Assembly (NCBI GenBank): GCA_016794805.1
Contig: JAEUJI010000073.1
Location: 1-45,845, forward strand
DNA length: 45,845 nucleotides
Direction of reading: 5' to 3'
Source: Gemmatimonadota bacterium
GTDB lineage: Bacteria > Gemmatimonadota > Gemmatimonadetes > Gemmatimonadales > GWC2-71-9
Below, in pieces: positions 7,710-16,310 of the stretch. Every line of letters begins with the position of its first letter. Position 1 is the first letter of the stretch. The position numbers were made by a program, and so were the translations under genes. The notes under the pieces are model-generated. The model was not told the origin of the DNA. It worked only from the letters and a program-made list of their open reading frames with translations, and made no database searches.

Positions 7710-8836
7710 GCCAGATCCTTGGAGCGGCGCGCCGCAATGGCGCGGTAGAGTGCCAGATGCTGTTCGAGCCAGGGCCCGGGGGCGAAACGCCGGGTGAGCA
7801 CCTCGCGGGCCCGGGCGGCCCGGGTCGCGGCCGCCGCAGGATCCCGGCGGACGGCGATGATCCCCTGGGCGAGCGCCGCCGGATCCTCCGACGGCACCAG
7901 CAGGGCCTCGGACTCGGTGATGACGTCCGGAACGCCGCCGACCCGCGTCGCCACGATCGGCACCCCGGCGGCCATGGCCTCGAAGAGCGCGATCGGTGTC
8001 CCCTCGGTGCGGGAGCTGAGGACGTAGCAATCGAAGCCCGGGAAGAGCGCGGCGGCCTGCGGCACCATCCCGGTCCAGCGCACCAAGCCGGCGAGCCCCA
8101 GGTCCGCCGCCTGCCGCTCGAGGGCGGGGCGCTCGTGGCCATCGCCGACGATCACCGGGACCGCATCCCGGCCGGCGCCGGCCGCCAGGGCCGCGAGGAA
8201 CACGTCCGCCCCCTTCTCCGCCGAGAGCCGCCCCACCCATCCGATCGCGAAGTCCGAGTCCGTCAACCCGAGCCGGGCCCGCGCCGGTCCGCGGGGGGTG
8301 GGGGGCGCGGGAGCCCACGCGTTGGGGATCACGGCGATCCGATCCGCCGGCAGGCCCTGGCGGACCAGCCGTTCCTCTAGAGGGCGGGAGACGGCGATCA
8401 CGGTAGCGAACCGCCGAAAGGCCCGCAGCTGCAGCCGCTCGTACAGGCGGTTCTTCCAGTCGCCACCGGTGAACCCGTGGACGGTGCTGACTCGAGGGAT
8501 ACCCAGCGCCCCCGCCGCCGACCCCGCGATCAGGTCCGCCCGGTAGCCGTGGGAGTGCACCACCGCCGGCCTGAATTCCCGAATCCACGCGAGGTACTGC
8601 GCCCGCTCCCGCAGGTAGGCCCGAGGGGGCAGCCGGTGCGAGAGAACCCGGACCCCGGCCCCCTGCAGCTCCTCCCACCCAGGAGGGAGCGGCGCGCCGG
8701 CATCAAGCATGAGCGCCACCGCCACCTCACCACCCAGTTCCGCCCAGCCCCGGGAGTGCATCTGGACGACGCTCTCGAGCCCGCCCGCAGGGCTGGGGGC
8801 CAGCGCGTGGAGAATCCTGGGGTATGGTGGAGTCAT
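7700..8836 (-). CDS. GT4 family glycosyltransferase
   Basis: A soluble or peripheral GT-B retaining glycosyltransferase of 378 aa, adding a sugar from a nucleotide donor to the lipid-linked glycan. The N-terminal half has the GGLE loop (SPAGGLESVVQMHSRG) and the HSHGYRADLIAG acceptor region. The C-terminal donor domain has VIPNAW, GWVGRLSAEKGADVFLAAL and the E-x7-E motif in SRTEGTPIALFEAMAAG, followed by PIVATRVGGVPDVI. Length and motifs are normal for the family. It starts at an ATG in the divergent region before the six-gene array. Confidence 0.92.
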   Translation of the reverse strand: MTPPYPRILHALAPSPAGGLESVVQMHSRGWAELGGEVAVALMLDAGAPLPPGWEELQGAGVRVLSHRLPPRAYLRERAQYLAWIREFRPAVVHSHGYRADLIAGSAAGALGIPRVSTVHGFTGGDWKNRLYERLQLRAFRRFATVIAVSRPLEERLVRQGLPADRIAVIPNAWAPAPPTPRGPARARLGLTDSDFAIGWVGRLSAEKGADVFLAALAAGAGRDAVPVIVGDGHERPALERQAADLGLAGLVRWTGMVPQAAALFPGFDCYVLSSRTEGTPIALFEAMAAGVPIVATRVGGVPDVITESEALLVPSEDPAALAQGIIAVRRDPAAAATRAARAREVLTRRFAPGPWLEQHLALYRAIAARRSKDLACT

Positions 8837-9083
8837 GTACGGACCGCTGGTGCAAGAGCTGTACTGCCCGACCGGGGCTCGGGCACGACGCCCGGGCGCG
8901 GAGTTGCGGCGGGAAAGCTACACTAGCGCGGTGACGGAACTACAGGACGGCCCCCCGGACCCGCGGGGAGGGATCCCACCCCCGGCCCCTGCCGTCAAAC
9001 CCAGCAGCCGACCAGATTCAGGACTCCACGGCAACCATGGGTCACCCCTCAATGACAGCACTGATGGCCGGCAGCGGGCGCGC
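8837..9083. promoter_or_regulatory. Divergent intergenic region before the six-gene array
   Basis: These 247 bp lie between the GT4 start (minus) and the first array gene (plus). A TACACT near 8919-8924 resembles a -10 box for the plus strand but has no good -35 at 16-18 bp. A second in-frame GTG at 8931 could also start the array gene. No gene is seen here. Confidence 0.3.
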
Positions 9084-10916
9084 GTGACACCACCTCGCAT
9101 CCCTCCCGCCCCGCCTCGGCTGGCCGACCTGCTTGGCCTCGGCGCGGTATTCGGGCTCGCCGCCGGCATTCTGGAACCGCTGGTCCTGCTCTCCAAGATC
9201 TCCTCCGCCAGTGAGGGGCGGCTGATGCTGGGCGACCACCTCTGGTGGATGCCGTCCGCGGCGCAGATCGCCCTGATGTCGCTGGTGGCGCTGGCGTGCT
9301 GGTGGCTGGCGCGCCGGTGGCCAGAGAGGGTTACCCTCCCGATCCTGGTGGGGGTCTTCACCGGCCTCGCGGCGCTCTCCCCGCTGCGCTTGCTCGACGG
9401 GCTACTGGGCGTCTGGACCGTCAACCTGATCGTGCTGGGGCTCGCGGTGCGCGGCGGGCAATGGCTGGCCCCGAGGCTGGCTGGGAGGCTGACGTTCATC
9501 CGCCGGATCGCCGGGGTGGGGATCGTGGCGGTGTCACTGCTGGCGGGCGGCATCACGCTGCGACACCATCGGGCGGAGGCCAGGGCCGTGGCCGGGCTCC
9601 CTCCAGCCCGCCCCGGGAGCCCCAACATCCTGCTGCTGGTCCTGGACACCGTCCGGGCAATGAACCTCTCGGTGTACGGCTACCAGCGCGCGACCACACC
9701 CGTGCTGGAGCGTCTGGCGGCCCGCGGGGTCGCCTTCGACCGGGCGATCAGCACCGCCCCCTGGACCAGGCCCTCGCACGCGAGCCTGTTCACCGGGCGC
9801 TGGGAGCACGAACTCACCGCCGATCACCTCGTGCCGCTGAACGGCGCCTACCCCACCCTCGCGGAGCAGCTCGCCGGCGTGGGCTACCGCACCGGCGGTT
9901 TCGTTGCCAACCTCACGCACGCCACCCCTGCCGCCGGCATCGCGCGCGGCTTCGCGCACTATGAGGCGCACCTGGTGACGCCGGAACAGGTCGCGGTGAG
10001 CGCCTGGTTTCCCGGGCACCTGTACAAGATGCTGCCCAAGGGTGGCCTGCTGCCCGAGGCCCGGATCAACTACGTGCGGAAGACGGCGGACGACATCAAC
10101 CGGGCGATCCTCGCCTGGGTGGACCGGAGCCCGGGGCGGCCGTTCTTCGCGTTCGCCAATTACATGGACGCGCACGATCCCTACCGGCCCCAGCCGCCGT
10201 TCGACACCCTCTTTGCCGAGCCGGCGTATCCGGCTCTGCCCCCCACGCGGGCGGACGGGCCAGGCCTCGACCGCCCGCGGGAGATGCGCCCGTACGACCA
10301 GGCGATCGCCTACCTCGACTACGAGATCGGCCGGCTGCTGGACGCGCTCGACGCGCGCGGACTGCTGGCGAACACGGTGGTGATCGTCACCTCCGACCAT
10401 GGCGAGGCGTTCGGCGAGCACGGCATCTATGGCCACGGCAGTACCCTCTACATGCCGATGCTGCACGTGCCCCTGCTGCTGGCCGGCCCCGGCGGCTGGC
10501 CGGAGGGAAAGCGAGTGGAGGAGTGGGTAAGCCTCCAGGCCCTAGCCCCCACGGTGATGGAACTGGCCGCCCCATCGGTGCGGCATCCGTTCCCGGGGCC
10601 CTCGCTCACGCGATTCTGGCGCGGGGACAGCATCGGGGCGGCCCCGCTGCTGGCGGGCTCGCGCTATGCCGCCAACAATCCCGCCTGGTACCCCACCTCC
10701 AAGGGCACGCTGCACGGCCTGATCGCGGAAGGGAAGCTGCTGGTGCGTGAAGCCGACGGGCGGCGCGAGCTGTTCGACCTGGGCAGCGATCCGATGCAGT
10801 TCACCGACCTGCTGCTCCGGAACCCCGACGACCCGACCGCCGCCCGCCTGGGGACCCAGCTGAACACGCTGGTCGGACCCGTCGTTCCCCACCCGGGGTG
10901 GCGGCCGGCGCGGTGA
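9084..10916 (+). CDS. Array protein 1: five-helix membrane protein of the alkaline phosphatase/sulfatase superfamily, Thr nucleophile
   Basis: A 610-aa inner-membrane protein with five N-terminal helices (Glu inside helix 1, in GLAAGILEPL) and a periplasmic alkaline-phosphatase-fold domain. Likely metal/catalytic residues are Asp188 (LLLVLDTVRA), Thr228 (PWTRPSH) and Asp438-His439 (TSDHGEAFGEHG); GHGSTLYMPMLHVPL follows. Sulfatases need a Cys or Ser in C-x-P-x-R for formylglycine; here the position is Thr, so a sulfate hydrolase is unlikely. A transferase or phosphodiesterase is more plausible. The GTG at 9084 is chosen because it puts helix 1 near the N-terminus as in the five paralogues; GTG 8931 is an alternative and no strong Shine-Dalgarno decides. 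It is the first gene of an operon running to 24720. Confidence 0.85.
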   Translation: MTPPRIPPAPPRLADLLGLGAVFGLAAGILEPLVLLSKISSASEGRLMLGDHLWWMPSAAQIALMSLVALACWWLARRWPERVTLPILVGVFTGLAALSPLRLLDGLLGVWTVNLIVLGLAVRGGQWLAPRLAGRLTFIRRIAGVGIVAVSLLAGGITLRHHRAEARAVAGLPPARPGSPNILLLVLDTVRAMNLSVYGYQRATTPVLERLAARGVAFDRAISTAPWTRPSHASLFTGRWEHELTADHLVPLNGAYPTLAEQLAGVGYRTGGFVANLTHATPAAGIARGFAHYEAHLVTPEQVAVSAWFPGHLYKMLPKGGLLPEARINYVRKTADDINRAILAWVDRSPGRPFFAFANYMDAHDPYRPQPPFDTLFAEPAYPALPPTRADGPGLDRPREMRPYDQAIAYLDYEIGRLLDALDARGLLANTVVIVTSDHGEAFGEHGIYGHGSTLYMPMLHVPLLLAGPGGWPEGKRVEEWVSLQALAPTVMELAAPSVRHPFPGPSLTRFWRGDSIGAAPLLAGSRYAANNPAWYPTSKGTLHGLIAEGKLLVREADGRRELFDLGSDPMQFTDLLLRNPDDPTAARLGTQLNTLVGPVVPHPGWRPAR

Positions 10917-10923
10917 GGCGAAA

Positions 10924-12720
10924 GTGAGTCCGCCGGTGCGCCCGCGCGAGATCCTGGCCCTGGCCCTCCTTAGTGGGGTGCTGGCAGGGCTGCTCGAGTC
11001 CCTGAGCCACTTCATCCGGTACTGGGGCTTCGAGGGGATGCTGCCGCTGGGCTGGTACATGTCGTGGATGCCGGCGGTCGCCAACGGCGCGGTGTTCCTG
11101 GCGCTGGGCCTGCTGCTGGCGGGGGCGGCACGACTCGCCCCGCGGCTCCTTACCCCCGCGCGGCTCGTGGGACTCCTGGTCTTCCTGACCGCGATGGCGG
11201 CGCTGCGGGTGCTCGACAACAGCCTCAGCGTCCTCACGGTGGACCTGATCGCGCTCGGCCTCGGGGTCCGGATCGGGAGCTGGGCGGGACCGCGATTCGA
11301 CGCGCTGCGCCGGTGGGCGCTGCCCGCGACAGCGGCCCTGGTCCTGCTCACGGCCGCGCTCGCGGCCGGAGTGGAGGTGGGCGAGCGACTGACGGAGCGA
11401 CGGGCGGCGCGACAGCCCGCGGCCCGGGAAGGCGCCCCGAATGTGCTCCTCCTGGTCCTGGACACGGTGCGGCGCCTCAACCTGAGCGTGTTCGGCTACG
11501 AGCGCCGCACCACCCCGGAGCTGGAGGCGCTGGCGGCGCGCGGGGTCCGCCTCGAGAACGCGCTCTCCACGGCGCCATGGACCCTCCCCTCCCACGCCGG
11601 CATGTTCACCGGCCGCTGGGCACACGAGCTGAGCGCCAGCTGGGCCACGCCGCTCGACGACTCCTTCCCGACACTGGCGGAGGTCCTCACCGCCCGGGGC
11701 TACCGCACCGCCGGGTTCGTGGCCAATGTCTCCTATGCCGGCCGGAGCGTCGGCCTCGGGCGCGGCTTCGGGTACTTCGAGGATGTGCCGGTTTCGCTGC
11801 TGCAGATTGCCCGGAGCGCGGCATACACCAGCTGGATCACCTCGCGACCGGCCATCAAGCGGCGGCTCCCTCCCTACTACAAGAGCTACCAGCGGAAGAG
11901 CGCGGTCGAGGTCAACGCCGCGCTGTTCCGCTGGCTCGACCGCGACCCGGGGCGGCCGTTCTTCGCGTTCCTCAACTACTTCGACGCCCACGATCCCTAC
12001 CGTCCGATCGCCCCGTTCGATACCGCGTTCTCCGCGCCGGCCTACCCGCCGACCCCGCCCTCCCGGCATGGCGGGAGCTTCGCCGATGACCGTCCCCGTT
12101 CCCCCCGTCCATATGACCAAGCCATCGCCTCGATCGACGCCGAGATCGGGCGGCTGCTCCGGGAACTGGAGCGGCGGGGGCAGCTGCACAACACGCTCGT
12201 GATCGTCACTTCGGATCATGGGGAGGAGTTTGGCGAGCATGGCATGTATGGGCATGGACACACGCTCAACCTGCAGGCGCTCAACGTCGGGGCGATCCTG
12301 GCCCTCCCCGAACGAATCCCGGCAGGGCTGCGGGTGACCCAGCGGGTCAGCCTCAGGGACCTGCCCGCCACAGTGCTGGACCTGACGGGTACGGACCCGG
12401 CGGGGACCTTTCCAGGCGCCTCGCTGGCCCGGTTCTGGCTGGAGCCAGCATCGGTGGCCGAGACGTTGTTTGCGGAGACCCGCCTGGCCCGGAACCGGCC
12501 GGCGTGGGATCCGACATCCGAAGGCGATCTGCAGAGCCTGTTCGCAGCCAACCTGCACTTCATCCGTCACCCGGACGCGACCACCCAGCTGTACGATATC
12601 GCCGGTGATTCACTGGAAAGCCGCAACCTTGCAACCGATCCCGCATTCAGCGGCACGGCCGGGCACCTGGGCAGCGTCCTGGATCGGGTGATGGGTGCGC
12701 CCAACCGGCGCAGCCCCTAG
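10924..12720 (+). CDS. Array protein 2: five-helix alkaline phosphatase-superfamily membrane protein
   Basis: A 598-aa paralogue of its neighbours, starting at a GTG 7 bp after the previous stop, with GAGG in the gap as ribosome site. Helix 1 again carries the GLLES glutamate. Asp180 (LDTVRR), Thr220 (PWTLPSHAG) and Asp431-His432 (TSDHGEEFGEHG) keep the superfamily metal site. It departs from the other copies after GHG: the usual LY-x4-HVPL stretch reads TLNLQALNVGAIL, so the conserved His-Val-Pro is lost. That may alter the substrate pocket. A 27-bp gap to the next gene is the largest inside the array. Confidence 0.85.
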   Translation: MSPPVRPREILALALLSGVLAGLLESLSHFIRYWGFEGMLPLGWYMSWMPAVANGAVFLALGLLLAGAARLAPRLLTPARLVGLLVFLTAMAALRVLDNSLSVLTVDLIALGLGVRIGSWAGPRFDALRRWALPATAALVLLTAALAAGVEVGERLTERRAARQPAAREGAPNVLLLVLDTVRRLNLSVFGYERRTTPELEALAARGVRLENALSTAPWTLPSHAGMFTGRWAHELSASWATPLDDSFPTLAEVLTARGYRTAGFVANVSYAGRSVGLGRGFGYFEDVPVSLLQIARSAAYTSWITSRPAIKRRLPPYYKSYQRKSAVEVNAALFRWLDRDPGRPFFAFLNYFDAHDPYRPIAPFDTAFSAPAYPPTPPSRHGGSFADDRPRSPRPYDQAIASIDAEIGRLLRELERRGQLHNTLVIVTSDHGEEFGEHGMYGHGHTLNLQALNVGAILALPERIPAGLRVTQRVSLRDLPATVLDLTGTDPAGTFPGASLARFWLEPASVAETLFAETRLARNRPAWDPTSEGDLQSLFAANLHFIRHPDATTQLYDIAGDSLESRNLATDPAFSGTAGHLGSVLDRVMGAPNRRSP

Positions 12721-12747
12721 GAGTGTTTCGCATGACCCCCTCCCTCC

Positions 12748-14562
12748 ATGGCTGAGGCGGTTTTTCCCCGGCACCCGCACCCAGTGGCCATCGCGGCGCT
12801 GGGCGGGCTCGCGGCCGGCGGCCTCGAGCTGGCGGGCTATGCCATCCGGCATGTCTTCCTGGGCGAGTTCCTGTTCCAGGGCCCGCACCTGATCTGGGCC
12901 GCGCCGGCGGCGAACCTGCTGGTGTACCTGATGCTGGGCCTGGGGCTGACACTAGGGGCGATGGTGCTGCCCCGGCTCTTCACCACCGGCGTGATCACCG
13001 GCAGCGTCGCCGGCCTGGCGATGTTCGGCCTGCTCTACATCTTCCCGCAGCTGCACCGGGTGGCGAGCCTCATCCTGGCGCTCGGGGTGGGGGTGCAGGC
13101 CGGACGGTGGGCCGCCGGGCACCCGGATGCCCTCGGCCGCGGTGTCCGACGACTGCTGCCGGCGGGCCTCGGCCTCGTGTTGCTGCTGGCGGCGGCCACC
13201 GGCGCCTGGCGGATGTATCGCGAGCACCGGGCGCTCCGCGCCATCGGCGAGGCCACCCCGGGGACCCCGAATGTCCTGCTGCTGGTGCTGGACACGGTGC
13301 GGGCGTTCAACCTGGGCATGTACGGCTACCCCCGCCCCACCAGTCCCAACCTGGACGCCTTCGCGGCGACCGGCGCGCGCTTCGAGCAGGCGTTCTCGAC
13401 CGCGCCGTGGACCCTGCCCAGCCATGCCAGTCTGTTCACCGGCCACCAGGCCCACGAGTCGCGCGCCGACTGGATGGTCCCGCTCGAGGACACGGTGGCG
13501 ACGGTCGCGGAGGTGCTCTCCCGCTACGGCTTCGTCACCGCGGGGTTCTCCGCCAACACCGACTACGCCAGCGAAGAGGTGGGGCTGGCGCGCGGCTTCA
13601 CGCGGTTCGAGGATTACACCCTTTCTCCGGCGCGACTGCTCCGCCACTCGCAGCTGGCCCTGGCGGTGGCACGCAACCGCACCCTGCGCCGCCTGCTCGG
13701 CGCGTACGACAATCTGGGCCGCAAGCATGCCCCGGAAGTCACCGCCCGCATCCTCGGCTGGCTGGACGATCGCCCGGCGGAGAAGCCGTTCTTCATCTTC
13801 GCCAACTACTACGACGCGCACCGGCCCTACCTGCCACCGGCGCCGTGGAACCGGAAGTTCGCCGCCGATGGCGGGAGCATCGACCCCCGGCTCGATCGCA
13901 CCGGGCGCCCGGGGGATGCGGCGCGGGCCGAGCGGACCCAGGGGGCGATCGACGCCTATGACGGCGCGATCGCCTACCTCGACGACGAGCTCGGCCGGCT
14001 GTTCGCGGAGCTGGGGCGGCGGAAACTCCTGACCAACACCCTGGTGATCATCACCTCGGACCATGGCGAGGAGTTCGGCGAGCATGGCATCTTCGATCAT
14101 GGCAACAGCCTGTACCGGCAATCGCTGCAGGTGCCGCTGGTGATCCGGCTCGACAACCGGATTCCCCCCGGCTCCGTGGTGGACGAGGCGGTCTCGCTGC
14201 GGGACATCCCCGCGACGATCACGGACCTCACCGGGCTCGGCTCCGGCATCCTCTTTCCCGGCCAGTCGCTGGCGGAGCGGGTGTTCGACCCCACCCGCCC
14301 GGCGGATACGATCTTCGCGACGGTGCGGAAGGCCATCCGCCAGCCCGCGTCCTATCCCGCGGCGCAGGGCGACCTCTCCTCGGTGGCGATCGACAGCCTG
14401 CGCCTGATCCGCAACCTCGGCACCGGGCGCGAGGAGCTGTTCGACTTCCTGCGCGACCCCCGCGAGGCTTCCGATCTGCGGCCATCGCCCCGTGGTGACA
14501 CCGCCGCGGCGCGGCTTGGCGCCCTCCTGCCCTCCCCTCCCAGCCACCAGGCCACGCCGTGA
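12748..14562 (+). CDS. Array protein 3: five-helix alkaline phosphatase-superfamily membrane protein
   Basis: A 604-aa paralogue. Catalytic positions are Asp182 (LDTVRA), Thr222 (PWTLPSH) and Asp438-His439 (TSDHGEEFGEHG). The paralogue motif HVP reads QVP. Helix 1 contains the conserved Glu (AAGGLELAGY). The start is uncertain: the good Shine-Dalgarno GGAG (12720-12723) serves an ATG at 12732 that stops after seven codons, and the ATG at 12748 overlaps that stop. Translation may be coupled through this tiny frame. The 3' end overlaps the next GTG by 4 bp. Confidence 0.83.
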   Translation: MAEAVFPRHPHPVAIAALGGLAAGGLELAGYAIRHVFLGEFLFQGPHLIWAAPAANLLVYLMLGLGLTLGAMVLPRLFTTGVITGSVAGLAMFGLLYIFPQLHRVASLILALGVGVQAGRWAAGHPDALGRGVRRLLPAGLGLVLLLAAATGAWRMYREHRALRAIGEATPGTPNVLLLVLDTVRAFNLGMYGYPRPTSPNLDAFAATGARFEQAFSTAPWTLPSHASLFTGHQAHESRADWMVPLEDTVATVAEVLSRYGFVTAGFSANTDYASEEVGLARGFTRFEDYTLSPARLLRHSQLALAVARNRTLRRLLGAYDNLGRKHAPEVTARILGWLDDRPAEKPFFIFANYYDAHRPYLPPAPWNRKFAADGGSIDPRLDRTGRPGDAARAERTQGAIDAYDGAIAYLDDELGRLFAELGRRKLLTNTLVIITSDHGEEFGEHGIFDHGNSLYRQSLQVPLVIRLDNRIPPGSVVDEAVSLRDIPATITDLTGLGSGILFPGQSLAERVFDPTRPADTIFATVRKAIRQPASYPAAQGDLSSVAIDSLRLIRNLGTGREELFDFLRDPREASDLRPSPRGDTAAARLGALLPSPPSHQATP

Positions 14563-16310
14563 GCGAGACCACCACCGACAGCCAGCCCCTTACCCTGCCG
14601 GGCCTGCTCTGGCATACCCTCTGGTTCGGCATGGTCGCCGGGCTGCTCGAGGCGCTGATCCTCTTCACCCGGCGCTTCGCGATGCACCAGACGGTGTGGG
14701 TGAGCGACGATTTCGTGTGGATTGCGCCGCTCTCCTACGCCCTCTTCTTCCTGGTGCCAGGGGCGGTGCTGCTGCCGCTCCGGCTGGCGCGCCCGGCCTG
14801 GGCCACGCCGCGGATCGTCGCCGGGCAGCTCACGGTACCCACCGCGATGATTGCCAGCCTGGTGCTGCTCGGCGGGACGCTGCACTGGGTGGCGCACCTG
14901 CTCCTCGCCACGGGGATCGCGGTGCAGGTGAGCCGGGTGGCAGGGCGCCCCAGCGCCCCGGTGGCGCGGCTGGTCCGGCGCACCGCCCCGGCACTGCTGG
15001 CCCTGCTGCTGGCCGTGGCGCTGGTGTTCCCGCCGGCCCGGCGCTGGCAGGAGCGGCGCGCCGCCGCCGGGCTCCCGGGCGCTCCCGCCGGCGCGCCAAA
15101 TGTCCTGCTCATCATCTGGGACACGGTGCGGGCGCAGAGCCTGAGCCTGTACGGCTACACCCGGGCCACGACGCCACTGCTGGATCGGCGCGCAGCGACC
15201 GGTGCGGTGTTCGACCTGGCACAATCCACCGCGCCGTGGACCGCCGCGTCCCATGGGAGCATGTTCACCGGGCGGCTCACCCAGGAGATGTCGATCGGCT
15301 GGCGGACCCCGCTCGACCGCTCGGACTCGACGCTGGCGGAGGCGCTGCAGCGCCGGGGGTACCGGACCGGCGGCTTCACCGCGAACCTGATCGCCACCAC
15401 CCGTGAATCGGGGCTGGCCCGCGGCTTCGGGCACTACGAAGACTTCGTCCTCTCCCGGGAGCTGTTCCTGCACTCCACGCTCGTGGGGCAGCGGATCAAG
15501 CGCTGGCGGCCCCTGGGCGGCGGTCCGCTCCGCTTCTATGACCACAAGCGGGCGGCCCAGGTCACCGATGCCTTCCTGGCCTGGAACGCGGAGAAACGGG
15601 ACCAGCCCTACTTCGCGTTCCTCAACTACTTCGATGCCCACGATCCGTACTTCGCCCCGCCTGACTGGCGGGAACGGTTCCCCACCGGCGACCGGCTGCA
15701 GAACAAGTACGACGCCGCCATCCAGCTGCTTGACGCCGAGGTGGACCGGCTGCTCGCGGAACTGGAGCGACGGGGCCAGCTGGGGAACACGATCGTGATC
15801 CTGACGGCGGACCATGGGGAGCTGTTCGGCGAGCATGGCTTGCACCAGCATGGGAACAGCCTGTACCAGCCGCTGCTGCACGTCCCGCTGGTCATCTGGG
15901 GAGCGCCCGGGCTGCCCGCGGGCAGCCGCATCCCGGCCCCGGTGAGTCTGCGGGACCTCCCCGCGACGATCCTGGCGATGGTGGCGCCGGCCGCCCCCCA
16001 CCCCTTCCCCGGCGCTTCGCTGAGTCGCGCGTGGGAGGCGGGGGCAGCGGCGGACACGCTGGTCGCCGGGGCGCCCAAGGGGATCGGGACTCCACCGCAC
16101 GAGCCGGTGACCCGGGGGAACATGAGCTCCCTCCTCGCGGGAACGATGCAATACATCCTCAATGGTGACGGGGTCGAAGAGTTGTACGACGTCGCGGCCG
16201 ACCCCGATCAGCTCACCAACCTCGCGGCCGACAGTTCCCGACTCGGTCCGTGGCGGTCGGCGCTCGGTGTCCGGGTGCCTGCCACCTGGCATCCGGAGCT
16301 CCGCCGATGA
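14559..16310 (+). CDS. Array protein 4: five-helix alkaline phosphatase-superfamily membrane protein, divergent active-site loop
   Basis: A 583-aa paralogue whose GTG start overlaps the previous TGA (GTGA). Asp188 lies in LIIWDTVRA and Thr228 in PWTAASHGSMFTG, so the loop has lost the Pro found in the other five (T-x-P-S-H becomes T-A-A-S-H). The Asp418-His419 pair lies in TADHGELFGEHG. It is the shortest copy: the stretch between DAHDPY and the DHG motif, longer and variable in the others, is compact here. The five N-terminal helices include FGMVAGLLEALILF with the shared Glu. It ends in an ATGA overlap with the next gene. Confidence 0.85.
   Translation: MSETTTDSQPLTLPGLLWHTLWFGMVAGLLEALILFTRRFAMHQTVWVSDDFVWIAPLSYALFFLVPGAVLLPLRLARPAWATPRIVAGQLTVPTAMIASLVLLGGTLHWVAHLLLATGIAVQVSRVAGRPSAPVARLVRRTAPALLALLLAVALVFPPARRWQERRAAAGLPGAPAGAPNVLLIIWDTVRAQSLSLYGYTRATTPLLDRRAATGAVFDLAQSTAPWTAASHGSMFTGRLTQEMSIGWRTPLDRSDSTLAEALQRRGYRTGGFTANLIATTRESGLARGFGHYEDFVLSRELFLHSTLVGQRIKRWRPLGGGPLRFYDHKRAAQVTDAFLAWNAEKRDQPYFAFLNYFDAHDPYFAPPDWRERFPTGDRLQNKYDAAIQLLDAEVDRLLAELERRGQLGNTIVILTADHGELFGEHGLHQHGNSLYQPLLHVPLVIWGAPGLPAGSRIPAPVSLRDLPATILAMVAPAAPHPFPGASLSRAWEAGAAADTLVAGAPKGIGTPPHEPVTRGNMSSLLAGTMQYILNGDGVEELYDVAADPDQLTNLAADSSRLGPWRSALGVRVPATWHPELRR

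Noticed and set aside
7710-8678. N-terminal extension of the GT2 gene
   Set aside because: The 323 extra residues are Gly/Arg/Pro-rich and lie entirely inside the GT4 gene in another frame; the ATG at 7709 gives a normal GT2.
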